A DNA stretch of 14,762 bases. Source: Ga0077527 sp049433545 (lineage in GTDB: Bacteria; Pseudomonadota; Gammaproteobacteria; Burkholderiales; SG8-41). The stretch is from contig JBMTEY010000056.1 in NCBI GenBank assembly GCA_049433545.1, positions 1 to 14,762 on the forward strand, read 5' to 3'. Shown piece after piece: positions 1 through 7,282 of this stretch; position 1 is the stretch's first letter, and every line of letters starts with the position of its first letter. The position numbers and the translations under genes are program-made. The notes under the pieces are model-generated. The model was not told where the DNA came from, made no database searches, and saw only the letters and a program-made list of their open reading frames with translations.

Positions 1-845
1 GCAACGATCGCATCGCACGCACCCTGCAGCGCATCATCCAGGAACAGAAGCTGGTGCCGGTGCCGGTCTCGGTGCTCAACAAGCCGGGCGGCAACCAGAC
101 CATCTCGCGCGTCTACATCAACCAGAATCCGGGTGACGGACATTACATGGACATCGGCAATCCGACGCTGATCGCCAATACCATCGCCGGGCGGCAGCAG
201 TACACCGATTTCACGCCGATTGCGCTGCTGGTCAATGAATTCTCGGCGTTTTCGGTGCGCGCGGACTCGCCGTACCGGAACGCGAAGGATCTCGTCGAAC
301 AGTTGAAGAAAGATCCGGACTCGATCGCCATCGGCGTCAGCAACCGTGGCGGCACCAACCACCTGGCGATCTCGCTGCTGGCCAAGGCCGGCGGCGTGGA
401 TCCGCGCCGGCTGAAAGTGGTCGTTTTCAAGACCAATGCGGAAGGCATTACTGCATTGCTCGGCGGTCACATTCATCTCGTTTCCTCTGCGGTGGGCACC
501 GCGGTAGGTCGGATGCGTGATGGCAAGACGCACATCCTTTCGGTCAGCGCGCCGCAGCGCTTGGGTGGCGATCTGGCGCAGGTGCCGACGCTGCGCGAAC
601 AAGGCTATGACGTGTCCCTGTCCAACTGGCGGGCGATCATCGGGCCCAAGGGGCTGAGCGCGGCACAGGTGGCGTACTGGGAAGGCGTGCTGGAGAAAGT
701 CGTCGCGACTGACGAGTGGAAAACGCTGCTGTCCAAGTACTTTCTGGACGGTCATTTCCTGCGCGGCAGGGAGTTCGGCGAATACATGAAAAAAGAGTAC
801 GGCGATACCAAGGTCATCATGACCGAGCTCGGACTGGTCAAGTAG
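1..845 (+). CDS. Tripartite tricarboxylate transporter substrate-binding protein (Bug/TctC family), 5'-truncated
   Basis: The reading frame is open from base 3, so the gene starts outside the window; the GTG at 54 is internal. About 280 C-terminal residues are visible of a family that usually has about 320-330, so the signal peptide and first lobe start are missing. Family features seen are NDRIARTLQ near the beginning, VLNKPGGNQ, then the GNPTLIAN, YTDFTPIALL and VRADSPY segments, typical of periplasmic type-2 binding folds of the Bug family. Such proteins capture organic acids or other small carboxylates in the periplasm for TctAB-type carriers, but many are orphans. No tctA or tctB is visible here. 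The next gene begins 13 bp after the stop, so the two are probably co-transcribed and may belong to one catabolic unit. The ligand cannot be read from the sequence. Confidence 0.9.
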   Translation, partial: NDRIARTLQRIIQEQKLVPVPVSVLNKPGGNQTISRVYINQNPGDGHYMDIGNPTLIANTIAGRQQYTDFTPIALLVNEFSAFSVRADSPYRNAKDLVEQLKKDPDSIAIGVSNRGGTNHLAISLLAKAGGVDPRRLKVVVFKTNAEGITALLGGHIHLVSSAVGTAVGRMRDGKTHILSVSAPQRLGGDLAQVPTLREQGYDVSLSNWRAIIGPKGLSAAQVAYWEGVLEKVVATDEWKTLLSKYFLDGHFLRGREFGEYMKKEYGDTKVIMTELGLVK

Positions 846-858
846 GGAGCAGCCCGCC

Positions 859-1935
859 GTGACGGATGAACTGCTTCTGCTCGACAACGACGACGTTGCG
901 GGCGTGCTCGACTTGGGCGACTGCATGGTCGCCCTGGAACGCGCCTACCGGGCGCTGGCCGAAGGCAGGCTGGTAGAGCGCGCGCGCAGCCAGACGCGGG
1001 TGCCGCTGGCCGAACCGGATGTCAGCTATTGTTTCAAGAGCATGGAGGGCGCGCTGGTCGGCAGCGGTTACATGACGTTGCGCATCACTTCGGACGCCGT
1101 GTTCGAAGGTAGGGTGGATGGGCGCGCGCGTCGCGACAAGCTGGCGCGCGGACCCGGCGGCACCTACTGCGGGCTGATTTTCGTGTTCAGCACCGCCAGC
1201 CTCGCACCCGTCGCCATCGTCCACGACGGCCTGATCCAGCTTGCGCGCGTGGCCTGCACCAGTGCCCTGAGCGTGCGCCTGCTCGCACGCGACGATGCCG
1301 CGGTGCTTGGGCTGATCGGCACCGGCCAGCAGGCCTGGTGGCACCTGAAGGCGGCAAGCGCGGTGCGCAGTCTGCGCGAGGTCAGGATCTACAGCCCGAA
1401 CGCAGAGCGGCGGCAGGCGTTCGCGGCACGCGCAAAACAGGAACTGGGCATCGACGTCGGCGCAGCGGCCACGGCACAGGCTGCGGTGGAGGGTGCCGAC
1501 ATCGTGATCGCCGCCACCAATGCCAGCGAACCGGTGCTCGACGGCCACTGGCTGGCGCCGGGCAGCCATGTCGTGTCCATCGTCAGCGGTGACAAGGGCA
1601 GCAGCCGGCGCGAGCTCGATGATGAAACCCTGCGCCGCGCCACGCTGGTCGTTGCGCACTCCAGGGCCGGTGCGATCGAACACCAGAGCGGCGACCTTGC
1701 CGGTCCGGTGGATGCCGGGATCCTCAGTTGGGAGAAGATAGTCGATTTCCCGGACCTGGTGGCGGGCAACTCGCCGCGCCGCGGCGGACGCGACGACATC
1801 ACGGTGTTCAAGAACAACGGCGGCACCGGCCTGCAATTCGCCGCGGTGGCGCCGGCGGTCTACGAACGTGCGCGGGAGGCCGGCATCGGCCGCAGGCTGC
1901 CCGCGGCGTGGTTTGTCGAGAACATGCCATCCTGA
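859..1935 (+). CDS. Ornithine cyclodeaminase / mu-crystallin family protein
   Basis: This is a 358-residue protein of the OCD/mu-crystallin family (NAD(P)-dependent cyclodeaminases, alanine dehydrogenases and imine reductases). The GTG start at 859 has GGGAG at 845-849 as ribosome binding site, overlapping the stop of the upstream binding-protein gene. The Rossmann nucleotide-binding loop is GTGQQA (residues 154-159). The family arginine is present in ARVACTSAL (Arg130), and the Asp of the catalytic loop is present in SGDKGSSRREL (Asp245). The Lys that usually follows the Gly-Val of the substrate pocket in true ornithine cyclodeaminases appears to be replaced in SGYMTLR (residues 69-75), judged by eye. 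A true ornithine cyclodeaminase activity is therefore doubtful. Coupling to a Bug-type binding protein suggests a role in using an imported amino or keto acid, which is inference. The gene ends just before a strong terminator. Confidence 0.87.
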   Translation: MTDELLLLDNDDVAGVLDLGDCMVALERAYRALAEGRLVERARSQTRVPLAEPDVSYCFKSMEGALVGSGYMTLRITSDAVFEGRVDGRARRDKLARGPGGTYCGLIFVFSTASLAPVAIVHDGLIQLARVACTSALSVRLLARDDAAVLGLIGTGQQAWWHLKAASAVRSLREVRIYSPNAERRQAFAARAKQELGIDVGAAATAQAAVEGADIVIAATNASEPVLDGHWLAPGSHVVSIVSGDKGSSRRELDDETLRRATLVVAHSRAGAIEHQSGDLAGPVDAGILSWEKIVDFPDLVAGNSPRRGGRDDITVFKNNGGTGLQFAAVAPAVYERAREAGIGRRLPAAWFVENMPS

Positions 1936-1948
1936 CCTGGACGGGGCT

Positions 1949-1981
1949 AAAAAAACGGCCGGGAAACCCCGGCCGTTTTTT
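1949..1981. terminator. Bidirectional rho-independent terminator
   Basis: An 8-bp GC stem CGGCCGGG (1956-1963) pairs with CCCGGCCG (1968-1975) around a 4-base loop. It is flanked by seven A on the left and six T on the right, so it works on both strands. It lies between the convergent OCD-like gene, which stops at 1935, and hppA, which stops at 1999. Confidence 0.93.
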
Positions 1982-1998
1982 GTTGATGCAGAAATCGG

Positions 1999-4068
1999 TT
2001 ACAGCAGCGGCACGATCAGCAGCGCGACGATGTTGATGATCTTGATCAGCGGGTTGATGGCCGGGCCGGCGGTGTCCTTGTAGGGGTCGCCCACGGTGTC
2101 GCCGGTGACCGCCGCCTTGTGGGCTTCGGAACCCTTGCCGCCGTGGTTGCCGTCCTCAATGTACTTCTTGGCATTGTCCCAGGCGCCGCCGCCGGTGCAC
2201 ATCGAGATCGCGACGAAGAGGCCGGTGACGATGGTGCCCATCAGCATGCCGCCCAGGGCCTGGATGCCGGCATCCTTGCCCATCAGTGCGCCGACGATCA
2301 GCGCGACCGCAACAGGTGCGAGCACCGGCAGCAGCGAGGGCACGATCATCTCCTTGATCGCGGCGCGGGTCAGCATGTCCACCGCGCGGGAATAATCGGG
2401 CTTGGCAGTGCCTTCCATGATGCCGCTGATTTCCTTGAACTGGCGGCGCACTTCGACTACCACCGAACCGGCGGCGCGGCCGACGGCTTCCATCGCCATC
2501 GCGCCGAACAGGTAGGGGATCAGGCCGCCGGCAAAGAGGCCGATGATGACCGCGGGGTTTGACAGGTCGAAGCTGACGGTGCGGCCGGTTTCCTCGATCT
2601 TGTGGGTGTAGTCGGCGAACAGCACCAGGGCGGCCAGGCCGGCGGAGCCGATGGCGTAACCCTTGGTCACCGCCTTGGTGGTGTTGCCCACGGCGTCCAG
2701 CGGGTCGGTCACATCACGCACCGACTTCGGCATTTCCGACATCTCTGCGATGCCGCCGGCGTTGTCGGTGATCGGGCCGTAGGCGTCGAGCGCGACGATG
2801 ATGCCGGCCATCGACAGCATTGAGGTCGCGGCGATGGCGATGCCGTAGAGGCCGCCCAGCGTGTATGAAACGTAGATTGCCACGCACACCGCAAGCACGG
2901 GCCAGGCGGTGGAACGCATCGACACGCCGAGGCCGGCGATGATGTTGGTGCCGTGGCCGGTGGTCGAGGCCGCGGCGACGTGCTGCACCGGCGCATATTC
3001 GGTACCGGTGTAGTACTCGGTGATCCACACCAGGAAGGCGGTCAGCACGAGGCCGACGACCGAGGCGGCGTACAGCTTCATCACCGACAGGTTGGGGTAG
3101 TGCTCGGCGATGTTGCCGAGCGTCCAGCTGGTGATCGGGTAGAACGCGATCAGCGCCAGCACACCGGCGACGATCAGGCCGCGGTAGAGCGCGCCCATGA
3201 TGTTCTTGCCGTCGGAGGTCTTGACGAAGAAGGCGCCGATGATCGAGGCAATGATGGCGAAACCGCCGAGCATCAGCGGGTACATCACCGCGCCCTGCAC
3301 GACCTCGGGCTTGGGCAGCATCAGCGCCGCCAGCACCATGGTCGCGATGATGGTCACCGCGTAGGTCTCGAACAGGTCGGCGGCCATGCCGGCGCAGTCG
3401 CCGACGTTGTCACCGACGTTGTCGGCGATCACCGCCGGGTTGCGCGGGTCGTCTTCCGGAATGCCGGCTTCGACTTTTCCCACCAGGTCGGCGCCGACAT
3501 CGGCGCCCTTGGTGAAGATGCCGCCGCCCAGGCGCGCGAATATGGAGATCAGCGATGAGCCGAAGGCGAGGCCGATCAGCGGCTTGATCACGTCGCTCAT
3601 CTTGGCGCCGTAAGCGGCGCTGCCAGTCAGGTACCAGAAGAACAGCACGGTACCGAGGAGTCCCAGGCCCACCACCAGCATGCCGGTGATGGCGCCGCCG
3701 CGGAAGGCGATATCGAGCGCGGGGTTGATGCCGTTGCGCGCGGCTTCGGCGGTGCGCACGTTGGCGCGCACCGACACGTTCATGCCGATGTAACCGGCTG
3801 CCCCCGAGAGCACCGCACCGACCGCGAATGCGGCAGCTGTTGCGCCGCCGAGCGCGATCCAGATCAGCACGAACAGTACTGCGCCGACGATGGCGATGGT
3901 GGTGTACTGGCGGTTGAGGTAGGCCTGCGCGCCGGCCTGGATGGCCGCGGCGATTTCGCGCATGCGGTCATTGCCGTCGGGCTGCGCGACGATCCAGCGG
4001 ATCGACACCACGCCGTAGACCAGCGCGGCGAGGGCGCAGACCAGCGCAAAAATCAAACCATTCGTCAT
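1999..4068 (-). CDS. hppA: K+-independent H+-translocating membrane pyrophosphatase
   Basis: This 689-residue polytopic membrane protein has the usual length of bacterial H+-PPases. It hydrolyses PPi in the cytoplasm and pumps protons out of it. The Mg-PPi-binding signatures are intact: DVGADLVGKVE (residues 190-200), DNVGDNVGDCAGMAADLFE (216-234) and, near the C-terminus, DTVGDPYKDTAGPAINP. The subclass signature reads GNTTKAVTKG (460-469). The Lys and Thr at the two diagnostic positions mark the K+-independent class, where K+-dependent enzymes have Ala and Gly (NTTAAIGKG). The ATG at 4068 has AGGAG (4074-4078) at good spacing. The gene has its own strong promoter and a hairpin-rich leader. 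Upstream on the same strand lie pfp and adk, so the pump sits beside a PPi-type phosphofructokinase. A reverse-running enzyme could make PPi from the proton gradient; that is family knowledge, not visible here. Confidence 0.97.
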   Translation of the reverse strand: MTNGLIFALVCALAALVYGVVSIRWIVAQPDGNDRMREIAAAIQAGAQAYLNRQYTTIAIVGAVLFVLIWIALGGATAAAFAVGAVLSGAAGYIGMNVSVRANVRTAEAARNGINPALDIAFRGGAITGMLVVGLGLLGTVLFFWYLTGSAAYGAKMSDVIKPLIGLAFGSSLISIFARLGGGIFTKGADVGADLVGKVEAGIPEDDPRNPAVIADNVGDNVGDCAGMAADLFETYAVTIIATMVLAALMLPKPEVVQGAVMYPLMLGGFAIIASIIGAFFVKTSDGKNIMGALYRGLIVAGVLALIAFYPITSWTLGNIAEHYPNLSVMKLYAASVVGLVLTAFLVWITEYYTGTEYAPVQHVAAASTTGHGTNIIAGLGVSMRSTAWPVLAVCVAIYVSYTLGGLYGIAIAATSMLSMAGIIVALDAYGPITDNAGGIAEMSEMPKSVRDVTDPLDAVGNTTKAVTKGYAIGSAGLAALVLFADYTHKIEETGRTVSFDLSNPAVIIGLFAGGLIPYLFGAMAMEAVGRAAGSVVVEVRRQFKEISGIMEGTAKPDYSRAVDMLTRAAIKEMIVPSLLPVLAPVAVALIVGALMGKDAGIQALGGMLMGTIVTGLFVAISMCTGGGAWDNAKKYIEDGNHGGKGSEAHKAAVTGDTVGDPYKDTAGPAINPLIKIINIVALLIVPLL

Positions 4069-4106
4069 GATTGCTCCTAAGCTATTGTTTTAATTGAGAA
4101 ATTTGT

Positions 4107-4157
4107 CCGGCGCAGGGCCGGGGCCTTCGGCAATACCGAAGAGCCGCAAATTTGCGG
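4107..4157 (-). promoter_or_regulatory. Hairpin-rich 5' leader of hppA
   Basis: Three inverted repeats follow one another in the predicted untranslated leader, read on the minus strand. The first is the perfect palindrome CCGCAAATTTGCGG (4144-4157), lying almost at the predicted transcription start. The second is CTTCGG-TATTG-CCGAAG (4125-4141). The third is CCGGC-CCTGC-GCCGG (4107-4121). About 30 A/U-rich bases then lead to the ribosome binding site. None is followed by a U-run, so they are not intrinsic terminators. The first could be a DNA operator. Together they could stabilise the mRNA or control translation. No known riboswitch class is recognised. Confidence 0.5.
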
Positions 4158-4164
4158 ACGGCGC

Positions 4165-4193
4165 ATTATAAGACCGGATGTCCGCTGTCTCCA
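4165..4193 (-). promoter_or_regulatory. Sigma-70-type promoter for hppA
   Basis: On the minus strand, TGGAGA (4188-4193, 4 of 6 matches to the -35 consensus) is followed by a 17-bp spacer and a perfect TATAAT (4165-4170). The predicted start is near 4157-4158, giving a leader of about 90 nt. It lies in the 184-bp gap between pfp and hppA, so hppA can be transcribed apart from pfp. Confidence 0.7.
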
Positions 4194-4252
4194 CCGAAAT
4201 GCGCCGTTCCGGGCTGATTTGACGCCGGTTTTTGCCTTTTTCGGACCGCTTT

Positions 4253-5518
4253 TCAGGGCATACGCCAACCAGACCGCAGGCGGCGACTCACGGGTTTCAG
4301 TCTGAGCCGGGCATGCACCGGCAGGCCGTCTTTGAACGGCGGCCAGGCTTCGCCGCGGATCAGCGGTGCGAAATAACGGCGAGCGCGCGCGGTCAGCCGG
4401 TAACCGTCGGCGGTCAGGAAACCGCGCGGCAGGCATTTTTCGCGATTCATGATGCCGGCGAGCGGCGCCGGCGCTACGCGCCAGCGATAGGGGCGGTCAC
4501 TGTTGCGCACGATCACCGGCATCACGTCGCTGATGTTGCGCATTGCATATTCCACTGCTGCGCGACCCACGGCGCAGGCCTGCTCGAGGTCCGTTTTCGA
4601 GGCCAGGTGGCGCGCGGCGCGCTGCACGTAATCGAGCACGCTCCAGTGCACCTTGACCTGCAGTTCGCGCCGGATCATGCCGGCGATCAGTGGTGCGACG
4701 CCGCCCAACTGATCATGGGCGGGTATGCCGTCGCCGCCGGCCTGCGTCAGGCGCCGCCCGTCGGAGAGGCGTATGCCCTCGGCGACGGCGACCGCGCAGT
4801 AACCGTGACGCGCGATGCGTGCGCGCACGGCGGCGAGGAAACGCGTTCGTTCAAAATGGATTTCCGGCACCAGCAGCAGCAGCGGACCGTCATCACCGGC
4901 GTGCTGCGCCATGCCGCAGGCGGCGGCGATCCAGCCGGCGTGGCGCCCCATGACTTCCATCACAAACACCTTGGTCGAACTGTTGGCCATCGAGGCCAGG
5001 TCTGCCATCGCCTCGCGCAGGCTGGTGGCAACGTGTTTGGCGACCGAGCCGAAGCCCGGGCTCGAGTCGGAATGCGCGATGTCGTTGTCTATGGTTTTGG
5101 GCACCGCGATGGAGATCACCGGATAACCGAGCTGCGGCAGCACGGTGGCGACCAGGTGCGCCGTTTCCGCCGAACCGTTGCCGCCGTTGTAGAAAAAATA
5201 GCCGATGTCGTGGGCGCGGAAGACCTCGATCAGGCGTTCGTACTGCGCGCGGCCCTGCGGCATGGGCGAGAGGTCGAAGCGGCAGGAGCCGAAGACGCCG
5301 CCCGGGGTATGGCGCAGCGCGCGGATCGCCGCCGGCGATTCCGCGGAAACGTCGATCAGGTCCTCATTCAGCGCGCCGATGATGCCGTTGCGCGCGGCGT
5401 AGACGCGGCCGATATGTGCGCGATGACGGCGCGCAGCTTCGATGAGACTGCCCGCCGTCGCGTTGATGGTGGCGGTAACGCCGCCGGACTGGGCATAGAG
5501 GGCGTTGCGGGCGGGCAC
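4253..5518 (-). CDS. pfp: 6-phosphofructokinase, PPi-dependent type with a hybrid donor-site signature
   Basis: This 421-residue member of the phosphofructokinase (PFK-A fold) family phosphorylates fructose 6-phosphate at C1 in the cytoplasm. Visible landmarks are the N-terminal phosphate-donor loop AQSGGVT (residues 9-15), GGNGS (112-116), PKTIDND (140-146, with catalytic Asp144) and MGRHAGW (190-196). Lys141 in PKTIDND is the hallmark of PPi-using enzymes; ATP enzymes have Gly there. However, the position matching E. coli Gly104 is Gly115, the ATP-type residue; the form I expect in related PPi enzymes is GGNDS. Donor use is thus uncertain, although Lys141, the overall similarity and adjacency to hppA favour PPi. 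The GTG start at 5518 (CAC on plus) has AGGA about 8 bases upstream, and adk ends 23 bp away, so the two form an operon. Confidence 0.9.
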   Translation of the reverse strand: MPARNALYAQSGGVTATINATAGSLIEAARRHRAHIGRVYAARNGIIGALNEDLIDVSAESPAAIRALRHTPGGVFGSCRFDLSPMPQGRAQYERLIEVFRAHDIGYFFYNGGNGSAETAHLVATVLPQLGYPVISIAVPKTIDNDIAHSDSSPGFGSVAKHVATSLREAMADLASMANSSTKVFVMEVMGRHAGWIAAACGMAQHAGDDGPLLLLVPEIHFERTRFLAAVRARIARHGYCAVAVAEGIRLSDGRRLTQAGGDGIPAHDQLGGVAPLIAGMIRRELQVKVHWSVLDYVQRAARHLASKTDLEQACAVGRAAVEYAMRNISDVMPVIVRNSDRPYRWRVAPAPLAGIMNREKCLPRGFLTADGYRLTARARRYFAPLIRGEAWPPFKDGLPVHARLRLKPVSRRLRSGWRMP

Positions 5519-5541
5519 GGAAATCCTGCGCCGGACAGGAT

Positions 5542-6228
5542 CTATTTTGATCCGGCGCCCTTGTGCGGCGCGTGTGATTCGATCGCGGCAAAGATCTTGT
5601 CGCGGATGTGTTCAACCGAGCCGCGACCGTAGATGTTGACGTAGTTGGGAGCGCGCGGGTCGCCGCTGGCAGCCCAGTTCAGGTAGTAGTTCACCAGCGG
5701 CTTGGTCTGGGTGTGGTAGGTCTCGATGCGCTTCATCACGGTTTCCTCGTTGTCGTCGGCGCGCTGCACCAGCGGTTCGCCGGTGACGTCGTCCTTGCCG
5801 GGCACCCTCGGCGGGTTGAACTCGACGTGATACGAGCGACCGGAAGCGGGGTGTACGCGGCGGCCGCTCATGCGCCGCAGGATCTCGCCGTCGCCGACTT
5901 CAACTTCGATGACGAAGTCGATGTCGATGCCGGCCTGGCGCAGCGCCTCGGCCTGGGGCAGCGTGCGCGGGAAGCCGTCCATGATGAAACCGTTTGCGCA
6001 GTCCGGCGCCTTGATGCGTTCCTTGGCGAGTTCGATCACCAGCGGATCGGGCACCAGCGCGCCGCGATCCATGTACGAGCGCGCCTCGTTGCCCAGCGGT
6101 GAATTGGCTTTCATCGCCGCGCGCAGCATGTCGCCGGTCGAGATCTGCGGGATCCTGTAACGCTCGATCAGGAACTGGGCCTGTGTGCCTTTGCCCGCGC
6201 CGGGCAGGCCTAACAGCAATATGCGCAT
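5542..6228 (-). CDS. adk: Adenylate kinase
   Basis: This 228-residue cytoplasmic enzyme interconverts ATP + AMP and 2 ADP. The P-loop GLPGAGKGT (residues 7-15) carries Leu where many bacterial enzymes have Ala. STGDMLR (30-36) and DGFPRT (84-89) line the AMP and catalytic sites. The LID (about 122-159) runs from GRRVHPASGRSY to TGEPLVQRADD and lacks zinc-binding cysteines, so it is the long-LID, non-zinc form. The C-terminus is about ten residues longer than in E. coli, judged from typical lengths. The ATG at 6228 is preceded by only a weak ribosome binding site. It is followed at 23 bp by pfp. kdsB lies 102 bp upstream on the same strand, with a plausible promoter between them. Confidence 0.97.
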   Translation of the reverse strand: MRILLLGLPGAGKGTQAQFLIERYRIPQISTGDMLRAAMKANSPLGNEARSYMDRGALVPDPLVIELAKERIKAPDCANGFIMDGFPRTLPQAEALRQAGIDIDFVIEVEVGDGEILRRMSGRRVHPASGRSYHVEFNPPRVPGKDDVTGEPLVQRADDNEETVMKRIETYHTQTKPLVNYYLNWAASGDPRAPNYVNIYGRGSVEHIRDKIFAAIESHAPHKGAGSK

Positions 6229-6280
6229 GAATGCCGCCGGATGAAGATGGATTATTCTGGTTGGAAGGGCCGGGGGTGAG

Positions 6281-6308
6281 AGTATAGCCGCGCGGGCGCG
6301 GCCCGCAA
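6281..6308 (-). promoter_or_regulatory. Possible promoter for adk-pfp
   Basis: On the minus strand, TTGCGG (6303-6308) is followed by a 16-bp spacer and TATACT (6281-6286, 5 of 6 matches). The predicted start is near 6274, leaving about a 45-nt leader. A GC-rich inverted repeat, GCGGGC-GCG-GCCCGC (6292-6306), occupies the spacer. It could act as an operator or as a poor terminator for kdsB, but it has no T-run in the needed place. Confidence 0.45.
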
Positions 6309-6330
6309 AATCAGCAATCGGCGATACAAC

Positions 6331-7098
6331 TCAGAACAGGCGCCGGATGCGGCGCAGATCCGCAGGTGTGTCGACGCCGGGATGCGGTGCGGTCGCGGTC
6401 AGTGCAACGCTGATGCGGTAGCCGTGGGCCAGCGCGCGGAGCTGTTCCAGCGCTTCGGCCTGCTCCATGGCTGCTGGCCGGAGCTTTCCGTAGACCTGCA
6501 GGAAGCCGGCGCGATAGGCGTAGATGCCGAGGTGGCGCAGTGCCGGGAGTCCGCGCGGCAGTTTGCGCGTTTTTCTTGCAGAATTCACGGGCGAAAACGC
6601 GTCGCGCGCCCAGGGTATCGGGGCGCGGCTGAAATACAGTGCATATCCGTCGTCGTCGAGCACCACTTTAACCACGTTGGGATTCATCATGTCGCGTGCG
6701 CTGTCGATGCGGCATGCGGCAGTGGCGATTGAAGCTGCGCGGTGACTTGCGAGATTGGCGGCGACGCGGCGGATCAGCGCCGGCGCGATCAGCGGTTCGT
6801 CGCCCTGCACGTTGACGACGATGGCGTTTGCCGGCAGCCGCAGCCTGCGAGCGACTTCGGCGATGCGGTCGGTGCCGGTGGCGTGGTCGCGCCGCGTCAT
6901 CATCGCCTCGCAGCCATGGGCTTCGGCCGCGGCTGCGATGCGCCGGTCGTCGGTGGCGACGATCACCCTCGCAGCCCCGCTTTTTGCCGCGCGCGCGGCG
7001 ACCTGCGCCACCATCGGCTTGCCGCCGATGTCGGCCAGCGGCTTGCCCGGGAAACGCGATGACGCGTAGCGGGCGGGTATGACGACGGTGAACTTCAC
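6331..7098 (-). CDS. kdsB: 3-deoxy-manno-octulosonate cytidylyltransferase (CMP-Kdo synthetase)
   Basis: This 255-residue cytoplasmic enzyme activates Kdo with CTP to CMP-Kdo for lipopolysaccharide inner-core synthesis. The N-terminal nucleotide loop is IPARYASSRFPGKPL (residues 7-21). The metal and nucleotide motif VQGDEPLI follows the central sheet, and MNPNVVKVV, FSRAPIPW, HLGIYAYR and the C-terminal GVDTPADL are all family features. The start is GTG at 7098 (MKFTVVIPAR), 4 bp after the stop of the Trm112-like gene. An AAGAG-like site lies inside the end of that gene, so translation is probably coupled. Neighbours are lpxK and exbBD, all envelope genes. Confidence 0.96.
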   Translation of the reverse strand: MKFTVVIPARYASSRFPGKPLADIGGKPMVAQVAARAAKSGAARVIVATDDRRIAAAAEAHGCEAMMTRRDHATGTDRIAEVARRLRLPANAIVVNVQGDEPLIAPALIRRVAANLASHRAASIATAACRIDSARDMMNPNVVKVVLDDDGYALYFSRAPIPWARDAFSPVNSARKTRKLPRGLPALRHLGIYAYRAGFLQVYGKLRPAAMEQAEALEQLRALAHGYRISVALTATAPHPGVDTPADLRRIRRLF

Positions 7099-7102
7099 CG
7101 TC

Positions 7103-7282
7103 TTACAGCTCTTCTTCCGCGGGAACCTTGCGCGCGTCTTGCTCGAGCATCACCGGGATGCCGTCCTCGATTGGATAGCCGAGGCGGCAGGGTTTGCAGA
7201 TCAGTTCACCCGCGGCCTTGCGGTAGACGAGCGGCCCCTTGCAGATCGGGCACACCAGTATGTCGAGCAGTTTTTCATCCAT
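7103..7282 (-). CDS. Trm112 family small zinc-binding protein (YcaR-like)
   Basis: This 59-residue protein starts at the ATG at 7282 (MDEKLLDILVCPICKGPL). A longer in-frame reading to 7336 only adds translated lpxK sequence and is unlikely. Four cysteines in two CxxC pairs (Cys11, Cys14, Cys29, Cys32) should form a zinc ribbon, followed by the conserved LGYPIEDGIPVML. Homologues such as E. coli YcaR lack the second cysteine pair, so this copy keeps the complete metal site. In eukaryotes and archaea, Trm112 activates methyltransferases; the bacterial role between lpxK and kdsB is not settled. The start codon overlaps the end of lpxK by 8 bp, implying translational coupling. Confidence 0.9.
   Translation of the reverse strand: MDEKLLDILVCPICKGPLVYRKAAGELICKPCRLGYPIEDGIPVMLEQDARKVPAEEEL

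Noticed and set aside
838..1836. Long open frame on the minus strand opposite the OCD-like gene
   Set aside because: It is a shadow of a GC-rich coding region; the plus-strand frame has clear family motifs and a ribosome binding site.
2953..3558. Plus-strand open frame inside hppA
   Set aside because: The product is His/Gly/Asp-rich with no family likeness, and hppA on the other strand is unmistakable over this span.
4232..5632. 466-codon plus-strand open frame opposite pfp
   Set aside because: Although longer than pfp, it matches no family, spans the pfp and adk ends, and is explained by codon bias on the other strand.
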